A stretch of 64,000 nt of DNA from RECM01 sp047921215. Its GTDB lineage: Bacteria; Bacteroidota; Rhodothermia; Balneolales; Cyclonatronaceae. The notes under the pieces were generated by a model. The model had not been told where the DNA came from, did no database searches, and worked only from the letters and a program-made list of their open reading frames with translations. Below are positions 25,945-34,851 of this stretch, piece after piece (within the stretch, counting starts at the first letter, position 1; every line of letters begins with the position of its first letter). Both the position numbers and the translations under genes were made by a program. The stretch is from the NCBI GenBank assembly GCA_047921215.1, contig JBLRWO010000001.1:62001-126000 (forward strand), written 5' to 3'.

Positions 25945-28614
25945 TCAGTCTGCCAGCCTTTTCAGTTCTGTCAGTAATAACAAGGCTTCGATCGGGGTCA
26001 TACGGTTTGGATCGGAGGCCTTCAGTTTGTCGCGCAGCTGCTCGAGCCTGGGGTCGATCTCTGTCTGAAACAGCGACATCTGTGGCAAAACAGCTTGTTT
26101 CTCCATTCTGGCAGTAACCGTTTTCGCGGCCGCTTTCCGGACTTTGGCCCCTTCCTGCAGTGTGCCGTTGCTGTTGGTAATATCGAGGCTGTGCTGCTCC
26201 AGATTGGTCAGTATTTCACGCGCCCGTTCCAGAACCACATTGGGAAGGCCGGCCATGGCTGCAACCTGGATTCCGTAACTCAGGTCAGCCCCGCCCTTTA
26301 CCAGTTTCCTCAGGAAAATGACCTTGCCCTCATGCTCCCTCACCTGAACATTGTAGTTTACAATGCGCTCATAGAGCCCTTCCAGTTCGTTCAGCTCATG
26401 ATAGTGGGTTGCAAAGAGTGTTTTTGCCGCCACTGCCGACTGGTTGTGCAGGTACTCGGCCAGCGACCATGCAATGCTGAGCCCATCGAAGGTGCTGGTC
26501 CCGCGGCCAACTTCATCGAGCAATATCAGTGAGCGGGGAGTGGCGTTATTCAGAATGTTGGCGGCTTCATTCATCTCCACCAGGAAGGTACTTTCTCCGG
26601 CAGCCAGATTGTCGGAGGCCCCGACCCGGGTAAATATCTTGTCGACCAGTCCGATCACCGCCTTTCCGGCCGGTACGTAACTGCCCACCTGTGCCAGCAG
26701 TACAATCAGGCCGGTTTGCCTCAGAATGATACTTTTACCCGCCATATTGGGGCCCGTAATGATCATAATCTGATTCGAGGTATTATCGAGATACACATCG
26801 TTGGGGATGAACGGTTCACCCATCGGCAGGGACCGCTCAACCACGGGGTGGCGGCCGGCGCGGATGTCGATCACATCCGACTCATCCACTTTTGGTTTGG
26901 TGTAGTTATAGCGAAAGGCAACCTCTGCCAGACTCTGCACACAGTCAAGCCGGGCAATGGCATCGGCAATTTTCTGAACCTGCCCGGCATAACCGGTTAC
27001 GTATTGCCGCAATTCCTCAAACAGTTCATATTCGAGTGAATTGATCCGGTCTTCGGCCGAAAGAATTTTCTCTTCAATTTCTTTGAGTTCGGGTGTGATG
27101 TAGCGCTCTGCATTTACCAGGGTTTGTTTGCGGATAAATGTGTCGGGTACCTTTTCCTTGTGTGCGTTGGTGACTTCGATATAATATCCGAACACTTTGT
27201 TATATCCCAGTTTCAGTGAATTTATGCCGGTTTCTGCCACAAGCTTCTGCTGAATTTTGGCGATGTAGGCTTTCCCGTTCCGGGTGATGTCCCTGAGATC
27301 CTCAAGCTCCGGCGAAAAACCATCACGGATAAAGCCACCGTCGCGCAGTCCCGCCGGGGGATCATCGGCAATGGTAATGCTGATGCGTTCCTGTAGTCCG
27401 GCAAGTACTTCAAGATCATCATTGATGGCCTTCAGGAATTGCTCTTCGCTGCCGTTGATGAGAATTTTAAGCCCCGGTACAGTGTCAAGCGATATCCGCA
27501 GCTGCATCACCTCCCTGGCATTGGTACGTCCCACACAAATTCTGGAAATAAGCCGCTCCAGGTCACCAATCTGATCGAGTTCTTCCCTGAGGCTGCGACG
27601 CTTGTCGTGATTGATAAACAGCGATTCAACAGCATTGAGTCTTCTGGTAATCAGGGCCCGGTTTTTCAACGGCCGCATAATCCATTTTCTCAGAAGCCGG
27701 GCGCCCATGGCCGTACGCGTCTCATCGAGGATGGAAATGAGTGTTCCCTCGGTGCCGCCCTCCTGCAGGCTTGATGTGAGCTCGAGATTGCGTTTTGTTG
27801 CAGGATCGAGCATCATGTACCCATCATTCTCGTGGGCAAAGAGCCTTCTCAGGTGGCCAAGGGATGCCCGCTGGTTCTCTCTCACATAATTGAGCAGCAC
27901 CCCGGCCGCCACATGGGCCGCCTTCATCTCCTCCACACCGAACCCCTTAAGGGAATGCACCCCGAAGTGTTCGGTCAGCAGCCCGTAGGCGAAATCGTGT
28001 TCGAATATCCAGTCTTCCTGGTAACTGAGGATGTAACTTTTCAGGAAGTCCGGGGTGTTTCCCTTCATTTTTTTGCTCAGCAGAACTTCGGCTGGCTGAA
28101 TACTCTGTACAAACGAGGCCAGGTTATCGCGTTCGAACTGGGCAAGGGCAAATTCGCCGGTCGACACATCCGAATACGCGACCCCGGCAATGCTTCCATT
28201 CGTATGTACCGCACAGATGTAGTTATTCCGTTTGTGCTCGAGCAATTTGTCGGATATGGTCACACCCGGGGTTACAATCTCGGTTACCTCACGTTCAACC
28301 ACCTTTCTCTTGTCGGCTTTGGCCGCAGCCGGATCTTCCATCTGATCGCATACGGCAACGCGGTGGCCACGGCGAACCAGTTTGGGAAGATAGGTGTCGA
28401 TGGCATGGTGAGGGAATCCGGCCAACGGGGTCATATCGCCGCTGTTGTTGCGTTTTGTAAGGGTTATGCCCAGTTCCCTGCTTATCAGAACCGCATCGTC
28501 GGAGAACGTTTCATAGAAATCCCCTACCCTGAACAGCAACACCGTTCCCGGATGCTTTGCCTTAATCTCATTGTATTGCCGCATCAGCGGCGTTTCGGAT
28601 TTGGATCCGCTCAT
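25945..28614 (-). CDS. mutS: DNA mismatch repair protein MutS
   Basis: Mismatch-recognition ATPase, 889 residues. The mismatch-binding Phe-x-Glu appears in the N-terminal VGDFYETF. The ATPase domain has Walker A TGPNMAGKSIILRQ, Walker B LILLDEVGRGTSTFDG and the H-loop LFATHYHELNE. The C-terminal tail MTPIEALLLLTELKRL is the family-typical end. It converges on the VTC operon with only 6 bp between stop codons. The start at 28614 gives MSGSKSETPLMRQYNEIKAK, a normal MutS opening. Confidence 0.97.
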   Translation of the reverse strand: MSGSKSETPLMRQYNEIKAKHPGTVLLFRVGDFYETFSDDAVLISRELGITLTKRNNSGDMTPLAGFPHHAIDTYLPKLVRRGHRVAVCDQMEDPAAAKADKRKVVEREVTEIVTPGVTISDKLLEHKRNNYICAVHTNGSIAGVAYSDVSTGEFALAQFERDNLASFVQSIQPAEVLLSKKMKGNTPDFLKSYILSYQEDWIFEHDFAYGLLTEHFGVHSLKGFGVEEMKAAHVAAGVLLNYVRENQRASLGHLRRLFAHENDGYMMLDPATKRNLELTSSLQEGGTEGTLISILDETRTAMGARLLRKWIMRPLKNRALITRRLNAVESLFINHDKRRSLREELDQIGDLERLISRICVGRTNAREVMQLRISLDTVPGLKILINGSEEQFLKAINDDLEVLAGLQERISITIADDPPAGLRDGGFIRDGFSPELEDLRDITRNGKAYIAKIQQKLVAETGINSLKLGYNKVFGYYIEVTNAHKEKVPDTFIRKQTLVNAERYITPELKEIEEKILSAEDRINSLEYELFEELRQYVTGYAGQVQKIADAIARLDCVQSLAEVAFRYNYTKPKVDESDVIDIRAGRHPVVERSLPMGEPFIPNDVYLDNTSNQIMIITGPNMAGKSIILRQTGLIVLLAQVGSYVPAGKAVIGLVDKIFTRVGASDNLAAGESTFLVEMNEAANILNNATPRSLILLDEVGRGTSTFDGLSIAWSLAEYLHNQSAVAAKTLFATHYHELNELEGLYERIVNYNVQVREHEGKVIFLRKLVKGGADLSYGIQVAAMAGLPNVVLERAREILTNLEQHSLDITNSNGTLQEGAKVRKAAAKTVTARMEKQAVLPQMSLFQTEIDPRLEQLRDKLKASDPNRMTPIEALLLLTELKRLAD

Positions 28615-28730
28615 AGCAGGGCTTTCAACCGGTCAGTCCGGTAAAAATTCGATTGCAATGTTCAATTTTATGGAAAACATAATCAGGTATACTCAGCCGG
28701 CCGGCCAAACAATCCCTACTGAAAATATCA

Positions 28731-28765
28731 TGTACCACCGGCCTTGTAATATGCGCGTTGGTACA
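28731..28765. repeat. Spaced inverted repeat in the mutS-mpg divergent spacer
   Basis: TGTACCA at 28731-28737 and TGGTACA at 28759-28765 are exact reverse complements 21 bp apart, between the divergent mutS and glycosylase genes. They could be a looping operator or chance. No T-run follows. Confidence 0.4.
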
Positions 28766-28851
28766 ATATTTTCGGATCAGCCCGTAACTGATGCCCGGTA
28801 ATGTTAATCGGGAAATATACATCGCACAGCATCGGACATCAATAAAACAAC

Positions 28852-29472
28852 GTGACAAATAATATCGACTACCCGAAACTGGTAAAATCATTCTATCTGC
28901 AGCCTGATGTGGTTGAAGCGAGCCGCCGTCTGCTTGGAAAAGTTCTTGTGACCAGATTTAACGGCATCCTTACTGCGGGTAAAATTGTGGAAACCGAAGC
29001 CTACGCCGGTATTACAGACCGCGCTTCCCATGCCTACGGCGCCCGCAAAACGGATCGTACCCGCATTATGTATGCTGCCGGGGGTGTTTCCTACATCTAC
29101 CTTTGCTATGGTATTCATCACCTGTTTAATGTAATCACCAACCGCGAGGATATTCCCCACGCAGTTCTTGTCAGGGCCCTTGAACCGCTGGATGGAATAG
29201 AATGGATGCAGAAAAGGAGGAATTTAAACAGGGTACAGAGAAATCTGACCGGCGGGCCCGGACTTCTCACACAGGCTATGGGCATTCAGACAACTCACAG
29301 CGGTACCGATCTGACGGGTGATACCATCTGGATTGAAGACCGGAATTTCAGGGTCGGTGCCGGTGACATTCTTTGCAGCCCCAGGGTCGGCGTACTCTAT
29401 GCAGGTGATGATGCCGGCAAGCCATGGAGATTCAGGCTTAAAAACAATCTGTTTACCAGTCCCGCAATCTGA
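28852..29472 (+). CDS. mpg: DNA-3-methyladenine glycosylase (AAG/MPG family)
   Basis: Base-excision repair enzyme that removes alkylated purines, 206 residues, starting with GTG. Family markers: LLGKVLVTRFNG, IVETEAYAGITDRASHAYG with the catalytic Glu, YVCYG-type segment YIYLCYGIHHLFNVIT, VLVRALEPLDG and NLTGGPGLLTQAMGI. It is divergent from mutS with about 240 bp between starts, and converges on the DUF4168-like gene. Confidence 0.94.
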   Translation: MTNNIDYPKLVKSFYLQPDVVEASRRLLGKVLVTRFNGILTAGKIVETEAYAGITDRASHAYGARKTDRTRIMYAAGGVSYIYLCYGIHHLFNVITNREDIPHAVLVRALEPLDGIEWMQKRRNLNRVQRNLTGGPGLLTQAMGIQTTHSGTDLTGDTIWIEDRNFRVGAGDILCSPRVGVLYAGDDAGKPWRFRLKNNLFTSPAI

Positions 29473-29542
29473 CAGCCACCCTGTCAGTTGGTGATGTAAG
29501 ATAACCGTTAAGTCAGTTTGGCTTGCTGAAAAAAGAAAGTGT

Positions 29543-30034
29543 CTAGTTGTCCCACTCTTCCATATCCCTCATCAGGGTTTCAACACGCAGTTTGAGTGCC
29601 GGCTCGTGCTGTATCATCTCAAATATTTCGTCAAAACGCTCAAGCCCCATTCCATTTGATTCGATGGCAGTAACAATTTTACGCTCCATACTCTCCTGCA
29701 TTTTATTGATCGTGGACGAAACATTTCTGAACCTGATGATATCTTCCTCGGAGGCGTCCATCTCCTGTTGAGACTCGCCCATCTTCATAGAATTCAGGAT
29801 GCGGTTGTATTTGTCGACATCCAGACCGTGATGCTTCAGCGTATCCGCCATCCTGATATTATCTTCATTGTATATGCTTTGTGCCATAAATGTGGCAAGC
29901 AGGTACTGTTTTAGCTCATCGTCGCTGACCCGCTCAGTTGTGCTTTGAGATGCAGGGTTAACCGGGTTTTGTGCCAGAATGTAAGCCGGGGTCAGAAAAA
30001 AAATCAGGAGCAGAAGCGCTGGTCTGAATTTCAT
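29543..30034 (-). CDS. Secreted DUF4168-like protein with internal duplication
   Basis: Exported helical protein, about 163 residues from the ATG at 30034, chosen because it opens a clean signal peptide (MKFRPALLLLIFFLTP, cleavage near ILAQ); the frame is open to 30103. After the signal, two consecutive segments of 48 residues align without gaps: one from VSDDELKQYL to LDVDKYNRILNSM and one from ASEEDIIRFR to MGLERFDEIFEMI. The second resembles DUF4168 (ends LERFDEIFEMIQHEPAL). No catalytic motif is seen and the function is unknown. It is followed, on the other strand, by the glycosylase gene. Confidence 0.75.
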   Translation of the reverse strand: MKFRPALLLLIFFLTPAYILAQNPVNPASQSTTERVSDDELKQYLLATFMAQSIYNEDNIRMADTLKHHGLDVDKYNRILNSMKMGESQQEMDASEEDIIRFRNVSSTINKMQESMERKIVTAIESNGMGLERFDEIFEMIQHEPALKLRVETLMRDMEEWDN

Positions 30035-30331
30035 TACAGGGTAATTAGTTCTATTGATTAAGGTTATCACGGATAATAAGGGAATTTGGCGTAAATGGGA
30101 CATTCACTCAAAACGATGAATACATGTGATTGACCCGCCTGTTGCCGCAAATTATCATTATAAGATATCAACAAAACGCATTTTGAGACAGATTTGTTAT
30201 CTAAAAATGCCAAACATGCAAGAAAACATTTAATAATCTGCTATGCCGGGAACGCAAAACCGTAAATATTCCTTTAGGTGTTACAACATGTAATATAACA
30301 GCAACCCAAACACAGAAAAAATATTCAAATT

Positions 30332-30949
30332 ATGAGACCAACTTCCCTTTTAACACTTCTCGCTCTGTCAATAACCCTCCTTGCCTCAGGCAACATTACT
30401 GAAAGATCTGCAAGCAATGAAGCTCCTGTCTGGAGCATCGACAAGGCACACAGCACTGTAAAATTCCAGGTACGCCACTTCTTTACCCCGGTACCCGGTA
30501 CATTTGACGAATTCGACGGAATGGTCAGGTTTGATCCAAACAATCTCGAAGGCAGCAGCATTGATGTAAACATTGCGGTGAGCAGTGTAAATACCAATAA
30601 TTCTGATCGTGACGAACACCTCCGTTCCGACGATTTCTTTAATGTTGCCGGCTTCCCCGAAATGCATTTCAAAAGCAATACTATTCGTCAAACAGGAGAA
30701 AATACCTACGTAGCCGATGGTCAGCTAACTATTCGTGATGTAACCAGAGATATCGAACTTCCATTTGAATTCCTCGGTGCCATGGAACATCCCATGAGAG
30801 ACAACACCACGGTTGCAGGTTTCAGGGCCGAATACAAACTGATGCGAACCGACTTTGGTGTCGGATCTGGCAACTGGGCCATGACAGCCGTTGTAGGTGA
30901 TGAAATTTCCATCGAAATACTCATGGAAGTGCTCAACATAGCAAGCTGA
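30332..30949 (+). CDS. YceI family periplasmic lipid-binding-like protein
   Basis: Secreted 205-residue protein with a signal peptide (about residues 1-20) and the YceI lipocalin-like domain: WSIDKAHSTVKFQVRHFFTP, DVNIAVSSVNTNNSDRDEHL, FNVAGFPEMHFKS and the C-terminal DFGVGSGNW. Family members bind isoprenoid-type lipids in the barrel; the physiological role here is unknown. An intrinsic terminator follows within 40 bp. It looks monocistronic, with a 297-bp A+T-rich upstream region shared with the divergent DUF4168-like gene. Confidence 0.92.
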   Translation: MRPTSLLTLLALSITLLASGNITERSASNEAPVWSIDKAHSTVKFQVRHFFTPVPGTFDEFDGMVRFDPNNLEGSSIDVNIAVSSVNTNNSDRDEHLRSDDFFNVAGFPEMHFKSNTIRQTGENTYVADGQLTIRDVTRDIELPFEFLGAMEHPMRDNTTVAGFRAEYKLMRTDFGVGSGNWAMTAVVGDEISIEILMEVLNIAS

Positions 30950-30987
30950 ACATTCTCCTGCGGTTTTCAACACCCTCACCGACAAAT

Positions 30988-31022
30988 AAAGCACCGAACA
31001 AACATATCCGGTGCTTTTTTTT
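30988..31022 (+). terminator. Intrinsic terminator after the YceI gene
   Basis: AAAGCACCG (30988-30996) pairs perfectly with CGGTGCTTT (31009-31017) around a 12-nt loop, followed by a run of T to 31022. Confidence 0.92.
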
Positions 31023-31114
31023 ATGCATCAGCCATATCAGGGCGAGTACAGGTTTTACTAATCGGATGTTTGAATGTATCTTTCATTACACCCGAACGAT
31101 ACTGAATCCCGAGC

Positions 31115-31795
31115 ATGCCACGCAGAAAAAAAAGAAACCTGTTGCCTGTAATTACCGGTTTTGTGGTCATTATTGCCGTCATCGCCGGATTTTTATATAT
31201 CAGGATGGCAATGGATGCACCAGGCACATCAGCCGATGTACCGGGTACCGGAACGGAACGGGGAATAAGCCTGACAAATCTGGATCAGATTGAGGATCGT
31301 CTGGCCACCATTCAATCCGAATTTTCCGGAGACCGAAGCAGATTCACTATGCCGGGAACCATATCCATTCCGGTCGTAAATGAGGATATGAATGCCGACG
31401 GCCACACCGAAACCATGGCGGTCGAATTCCTGAGCAGCGGACAATTGCATCCGGAACTTAGTGCCGAAGGGTTCCAGGGGCCGGTCCGTGGCATCCGGAT
31501 TATAACACTGAGAAATGAGGATGCCATCAGGCTTCTCGATATATCACCCGATGCGATGAAAGACAGCCGTGGTTCCATACTGATCGATCAGGAAAGGGCG
31601 GTTAACGGATACGCATTCCGGCTGGGCTTATATGATGGAGAACCATACACATCAACCGTTTACCTGATTGAACTCATTATGCTTGATGCATCCGGCAGTT
31701 CAGTCAGCGACGACATCACCCTGTACTGGAATCCGGCAGCCGGCAGGTACTCGGCCACCAATACCTTTGGAGCTCCGGGCACATTCAGTAACTGA
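31115..31795 (+). CDS. Hypothetical single-helix envelope protein
   Basis: Unrecognised 226-residue protein. A basic N terminus (MPRRKKRN) leads into one helix (about 10-30, VITGFVVIIAVIAGFLYI), then a Gly/Pro/Thr-rich linker and a soluble domain presumably outside the cytoplasm. Within it NEDMNADGHTETMAVEF looks like an Asp-rich calcium-type loop as in FG-GAP/VCBS repeats (one copy only). No enzyme motif was found. It lies between the YceI terminator and the DUF6580 gene, with gaps of over 90 and 230 bp, so it is probably its own unit. Confidence 0.7.
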   Translation: MPRRKKRNLLPVITGFVVIIAVIAGFLYIRMAMDAPGTSADVPGTGTERGISLTNLDQIEDRLATIQSEFSGDRSRFTMPGTISIPVVNEDMNADGHTETMAVEFLSSGQLHPELSAEGFQGPVRGIRIITLRNEDAIRLLDISPDAMKDSRGSILIDQERAVNGYAFRLGLYDGEPYTSTVYLIELIMLDASGSSVSDDITLYWNPAAGRYSATNTFGAPGTFSN

Positions 31796-32028
31796 TCGTA
31801 CAGCCACTGTATCTTCGCCCGTCGTATTGCACCCTTCAGATGCTGCATGAAGGCTGTTGCACTGTGTGTTCAAGGCAGACCAGACTTGGATAAACCGAAT
31901 GCTCACAACCCTTTGTATGGTCTTCTGTTTTATCCTCCGGTTCTGTATTAAAGACAGTATCAGGTTTTAAAACACTGCCTAATCACCGTATATTTAACCA
32001 TCAGCAGAAACCAAAATCCGATATAACC

Positions 32029-32559
32029 GTGATGTTTAAAAACCGCCGATTTATTATCCTCACCGCACTGATAGCAGGTGCCGCTTTGATCCGTTTCCTG
32101 CCCCATCCACCCAATTTTGTACCCATTGCTGCTATGGCACTCTTTGGAGCAGCCTTTTTCAGGGATAAAAGAATGGCATTTCTGATCCCCATAAGCGCCA
32201 TGCTGCTTAGTGATCTGATCCTGGGATTCCATTCTACCATGCTTTTTGTATACCTCTCTTTCGCTGCTATCGTTGGATTGGGTTTTCTTCTTCGTAACAG
32301 GGTGAACTTTTTCACGGTTACAGGAGCTTCGCTGGGAGCATCCACCCTCTTTTTCCTGGTTACCAATTTTGGCGCATGGCTGGGGAATCCGATGTACCCC
32401 CAAACGGCTGAGGGGTTGATAGCTTCGTATGTGGCAGGAATTCCCTTTTTCCACTACACGGTGGCCGGCGACCTGTTCTTCTGCGGCGTGCTGTTCGGAA
32501 CATGGGCCCTGGCAGCCCGGAGTGTTCCTGGGCTCGAACTCAAACCGGCTGAAATCTGA
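32029..32559 (+). CDS. DUF6580 family membrane protein (putative transporter component)
   Basis: Polytopic protein of 176 residues with five or six helices. The family hallmark is the opening segment with RFLPHPPNFVPIAAMALFGA, followed by LIPISAMLLSDLILGFHS and the closing PFFHYTVAGDLFFCGVLFG. DUF6580 proteins resemble substrate-binding (S) components of vitamin or metal transporters, but the substrate is not known. No ATPase partner is nearby and I see no riboswitch in the 230-bp leader. The M28 peptidase gene begins 59 bp downstream. Confidence 0.85.
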   Translation: MMFKNRRFIILTALIAGAALIRFLPHPPNFVPIAAMALFGAAFFRDKRMAFLIPISAMLLSDLILGFHSTMLFVYLSFAAIVGLGFLLRNRVNFFTVTGASLGASTLFFLVTNFGAWLGNPMYPQTAEGLIASYVAGIPFFHYTVAGDLFFCGVLFGTWALAARSVPGLELKPAEI

Positions 32560-32617
32560 TTTTATCAGACCGGCTGCTTTTAAACAATTCTTTATTCCAG
32601 TTAATCCAAAAAAGATT

Positions 32618-34294
32618 ATGAACCACCTGAAACGGTTTATCCCGATACTTTTCATCGCTTTACTGTTCAGTGCCTGCTCTGAGTCACCCGACTATTCATC
32701 GGTTCTTGAAACCATTACAGAAGAAAGCCTGATGACTCATATTCAGGCCCTTTCGGCCGATTCCATGATGGGACGTGCACCGGGAACCGAAGGTGAGCGC
32801 AAAACGGTCGATTATCTGATCAGCGAATACCGGAAGTATGGCATTGAACCCGGAATGCCCGGCGGCAGCTACATCCAGGAAGTACCCGTTATCGGCCAGG
32901 TAACCGATCGTGACGCACAGTTGCATATCCGGAAAAACGGACAGAATCTGCACTCGTTCGATTACTATACAGAAATGATGGCGTGGCCGGCTTCACAACA
33001 GGAGCAGGTGGATGTCCGGGATGCCGAACTGGTTTATGTTGGTTACGGGATCGTAGCCCCGGAAGAAAACTGGGATGACTACAAAGGAACGGATGTGTCG
33101 GGCAAAATACTTGTTTTTAAAAATAACGATCCTTCGACCTTCCCCGACCGTTTTGCCGGCGAAGCCCGTCTCTACTACGGGCGCTGGGGTTATAAATTCG
33201 AAATGGCTGAAAAGATGGGGGCACTGGGTGCCATCATCGTTCATACCACGCCAACTGCCGGTTACGGATGGAATGTTGTTTCCGGCAGCTGGGGCCGTGA
33301 GCGATTTGAACTCGGTAAGAACGGGCAACCCGGATCCACTGAATTCAGTGCCTGGCTTACCGAAGAAGGAAGTACCGCGCTGTTTTCTGAAGCCGGTCTG
33401 GATCTGCACGAAATGCTGGAAGCAGCAGAAAGTCCCGATTTCAGTCCTGTAACACTGGATGGCATAACGGCTTCGATTCAGTTGAAATCAACCTATAAAG
33501 ACCTTACCCTGATGAATGTAGTCGGTAAAATTGAGGGAAATGACCCCGAACTGAAAAACGACTATATCGTATTTACCGCACATCACGATCACCTTGGTGT
33601 GGGTACCCCGGTCGACGGCGATTCGATCTTCAACGGGGCTCTTGACAATTCCAGTGGTGTAAGTGCCGTACTCAATCTGGCAAGAACCTATGCATCGGTT
33701 AAAGACGATCTGAGGCGCAGCATGTTATTCGTGATGGTTGGAGGAGAAGAATCGGGACTGTTAGGATCCGACTACTTTACAGGTAACCCGCCTGTCAGTC
33801 CGTCGAACATGACAGCAAACATCAATATCGACGGTCTTAATATTTTCGGCCCCACCAAAGATATCATCGTGATTGGCAAAGGCCGGTCGTCGATGGATGA
33901 AATCATGCAGAAAGAGGCTGCCAAAGACGGGCGGGAAGTCCGTCCTGACCAGAATCCGGAACAGGGCTCCTATTACCGGTCTGATCACTTCTCATTTGCC
34001 AAAGTGGGTGTGCCCGCCCTCTATCCGAAAGCCGGTGTTCGTTATCTGAACAGGCCGGATAACTACTATGAGGAGGTTGTACAGCCCTATCTGAGTGTGA
34101 ATTATCATACCGTGCACGATGAGGTTGACGAAAACTGGGACCTGAGCGGAGCTGTAAAAGATGTACGTCTCATATTCCGTGTGGGCAAACGTATTGCCAA
34201 TCAGGATGAAATGGTAACCTGGACACCCGGCGATGAGTTTGAGGCTATTCGTTTGCAATCTCTCCGGGAAGCAGGCAGACAGACCGGTGAATGA
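32618..34294 (+). CDS. M28 family zinc aminopeptidase, lipoprotein
   Basis: Exported metallopeptidase, 558 residues. I chose the ATG at 32618: it gives a lipoprotein signal (FIALLFSAC, Cys20), while the open frame upstream to 32429 would overlap the DUF6580 gene. After the N-terminal region there is a PA-like insertion (about residues 130-290, with VYVGYGIVAPEENWDDYKG), then the M28 catalytic domain with the zinc sites in TAHHDHLGVG, ALDNSSGVSAVL, VGGEESGLLGSDYF and the late SYYRSDHFSFAKVGVPAL. The specificity is not readable; aminopeptidase is the usual activity. Its stop overlaps the open frame of the next gene, whose likely start is 57 bp on. Confidence 0.92.
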   Translation: MNHLKRFIPILFIALLFSACSESPDYSSVLETITEESLMTHIQALSADSMMGRAPGTEGERKTVDYLISEYRKYGIEPGMPGGSYIQEVPVIGQVTDRDAQLHIRKNGQNLHSFDYYTEMMAWPASQQEQVDVRDAELVYVGYGIVAPEENWDDYKGTDVSGKILVFKNNDPSTFPDRFAGEARLYYGRWGYKFEMAEKMGALGAIIVHTTPTAGYGWNVVSGSWGRERFELGKNGQPGSTEFSAWLTEEGSTALFSEAGLDLHEMLEAAESPDFSPVTLDGITASIQLKSTYKDLTLMNVVGKIEGNDPELKNDYIVFTAHHDHLGVGTPVDGDSIFNGALDNSSGVSAVLNLARTYASVKDDLRRSMLFVMVGGEESGLLGSDYFTGNPPVSPSNMTANINIDGLNIFGPTKDIIVIGKGRSSMDEIMQKEAAKDGREVRPDQNPEQGSYYRSDHFSFAKVGVPALYPKAGVRYLNRPDNYYEEVVQPYLSVNYHTVHDEVDENWDLSGAVKDVRLIFRVGKRIANQDEMVTWTPGDEFEAIRLQSLREAGRQTGE

Positions 34295-34350
34295 TTTGCC
34301 GGTCCGGCGGCAGATATACCGCCGTTGTATCGCAGCTATGCATCCGCCAA

Positions 34351-34719
34351 ATGAAAGAACCCGAACTGTCGCGCAGGAATTTTATGCGCATCAATCTGAT
34401 TAACTGGACACTGACGGTACCCATGCTCATTCTTTTTGCATGGCCCTATTACATGGTGTGCAGATGGTTTGAGTTTGACGAGCTTTTTACCCTGACCGGA
34501 TCCATCCTGTTCGCTTTTCCTTTTATGGTAACCATTCTGCATGGCCATGTAACCATGGCACTGGGGGCACTGCACAGGCACCATTACTACAACTGGTTGA
34601 GCCGTTATCCGTTTACTATAGGTTTCCTGTTCCATCCCGCTATGTTCAGAACGCGCTTCCGCCTCGCTCTTGTCCTGATCAGCCTGGCAATGCTGCTTAT
34701 AGGTATTCTGGCATCCTGA
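34351..34719 (+). CDS. Small hypothetical membrane protein
   Basis: A 122-residue protein starting at the ATG at 34351 (MKEPELSRRNFMRIN); the frame opens upstream at 34291 but those residues look non-coding. Three helices are predicted: WTLTVPMLILFAWPYYMV, ILFAFPFMVTILHGHVTMAL and ALVLISLAMLLIGILAS. Several His residues cluster in HGHVTMALGALHRHHYYNW, between the second and third helices, which could bind a metal, but I do not recognise a family. It is downstream of the M28 peptidase gene. Confidence 0.7.
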   Translation: MKEPELSRRNFMRINLINWTLTVPMLILFAWPYYMVCRWFEFDELFTLTGSILFAFPFMVTILHGHVTMALGALHRHHYYNWLSRYPFTIGFLFHPAMFRTRFRLALVLISLAMLLIGILAS

Positions 34720-34851
34720 CCGGTAAAAGACCAAAATATTGCCGGTTGAGTAACGTGATTTAAACTAATTCTAAATTCGGGGTGATATGAATGACTTCTG
34801 ACCTGTTCTGGTTATACTTGGATGTTATTTAATAATCCAGATGATAAAAAA

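Noticed and set aside
27832..28644. 270-codon frame opposite mutS
   Set aside because: It is antisense to the N-terminal part of mutS and has no recognisable domain.
29469..29487. CTGACAG/CTGTCAG hairpin between the glycosylase and DUF4168-like genes as a terminator
   Set aside because: The 7-bp stem overlaps the glycosylase stop codon and no T-run follows on either strand.
31796..32028. Possible riboswitch in the DUF6580 leader
   Set aside because: No cobalamin, thiamine or other recognisable conserved boxes are visible; only weak hairpins.
31960..32655. 231-codon frame opposite the DUF6580 gene
   Set aside because: It is antisense to a clear membrane protein gene and has a Lys/Gln/His-rich composition typical of antisense frames.
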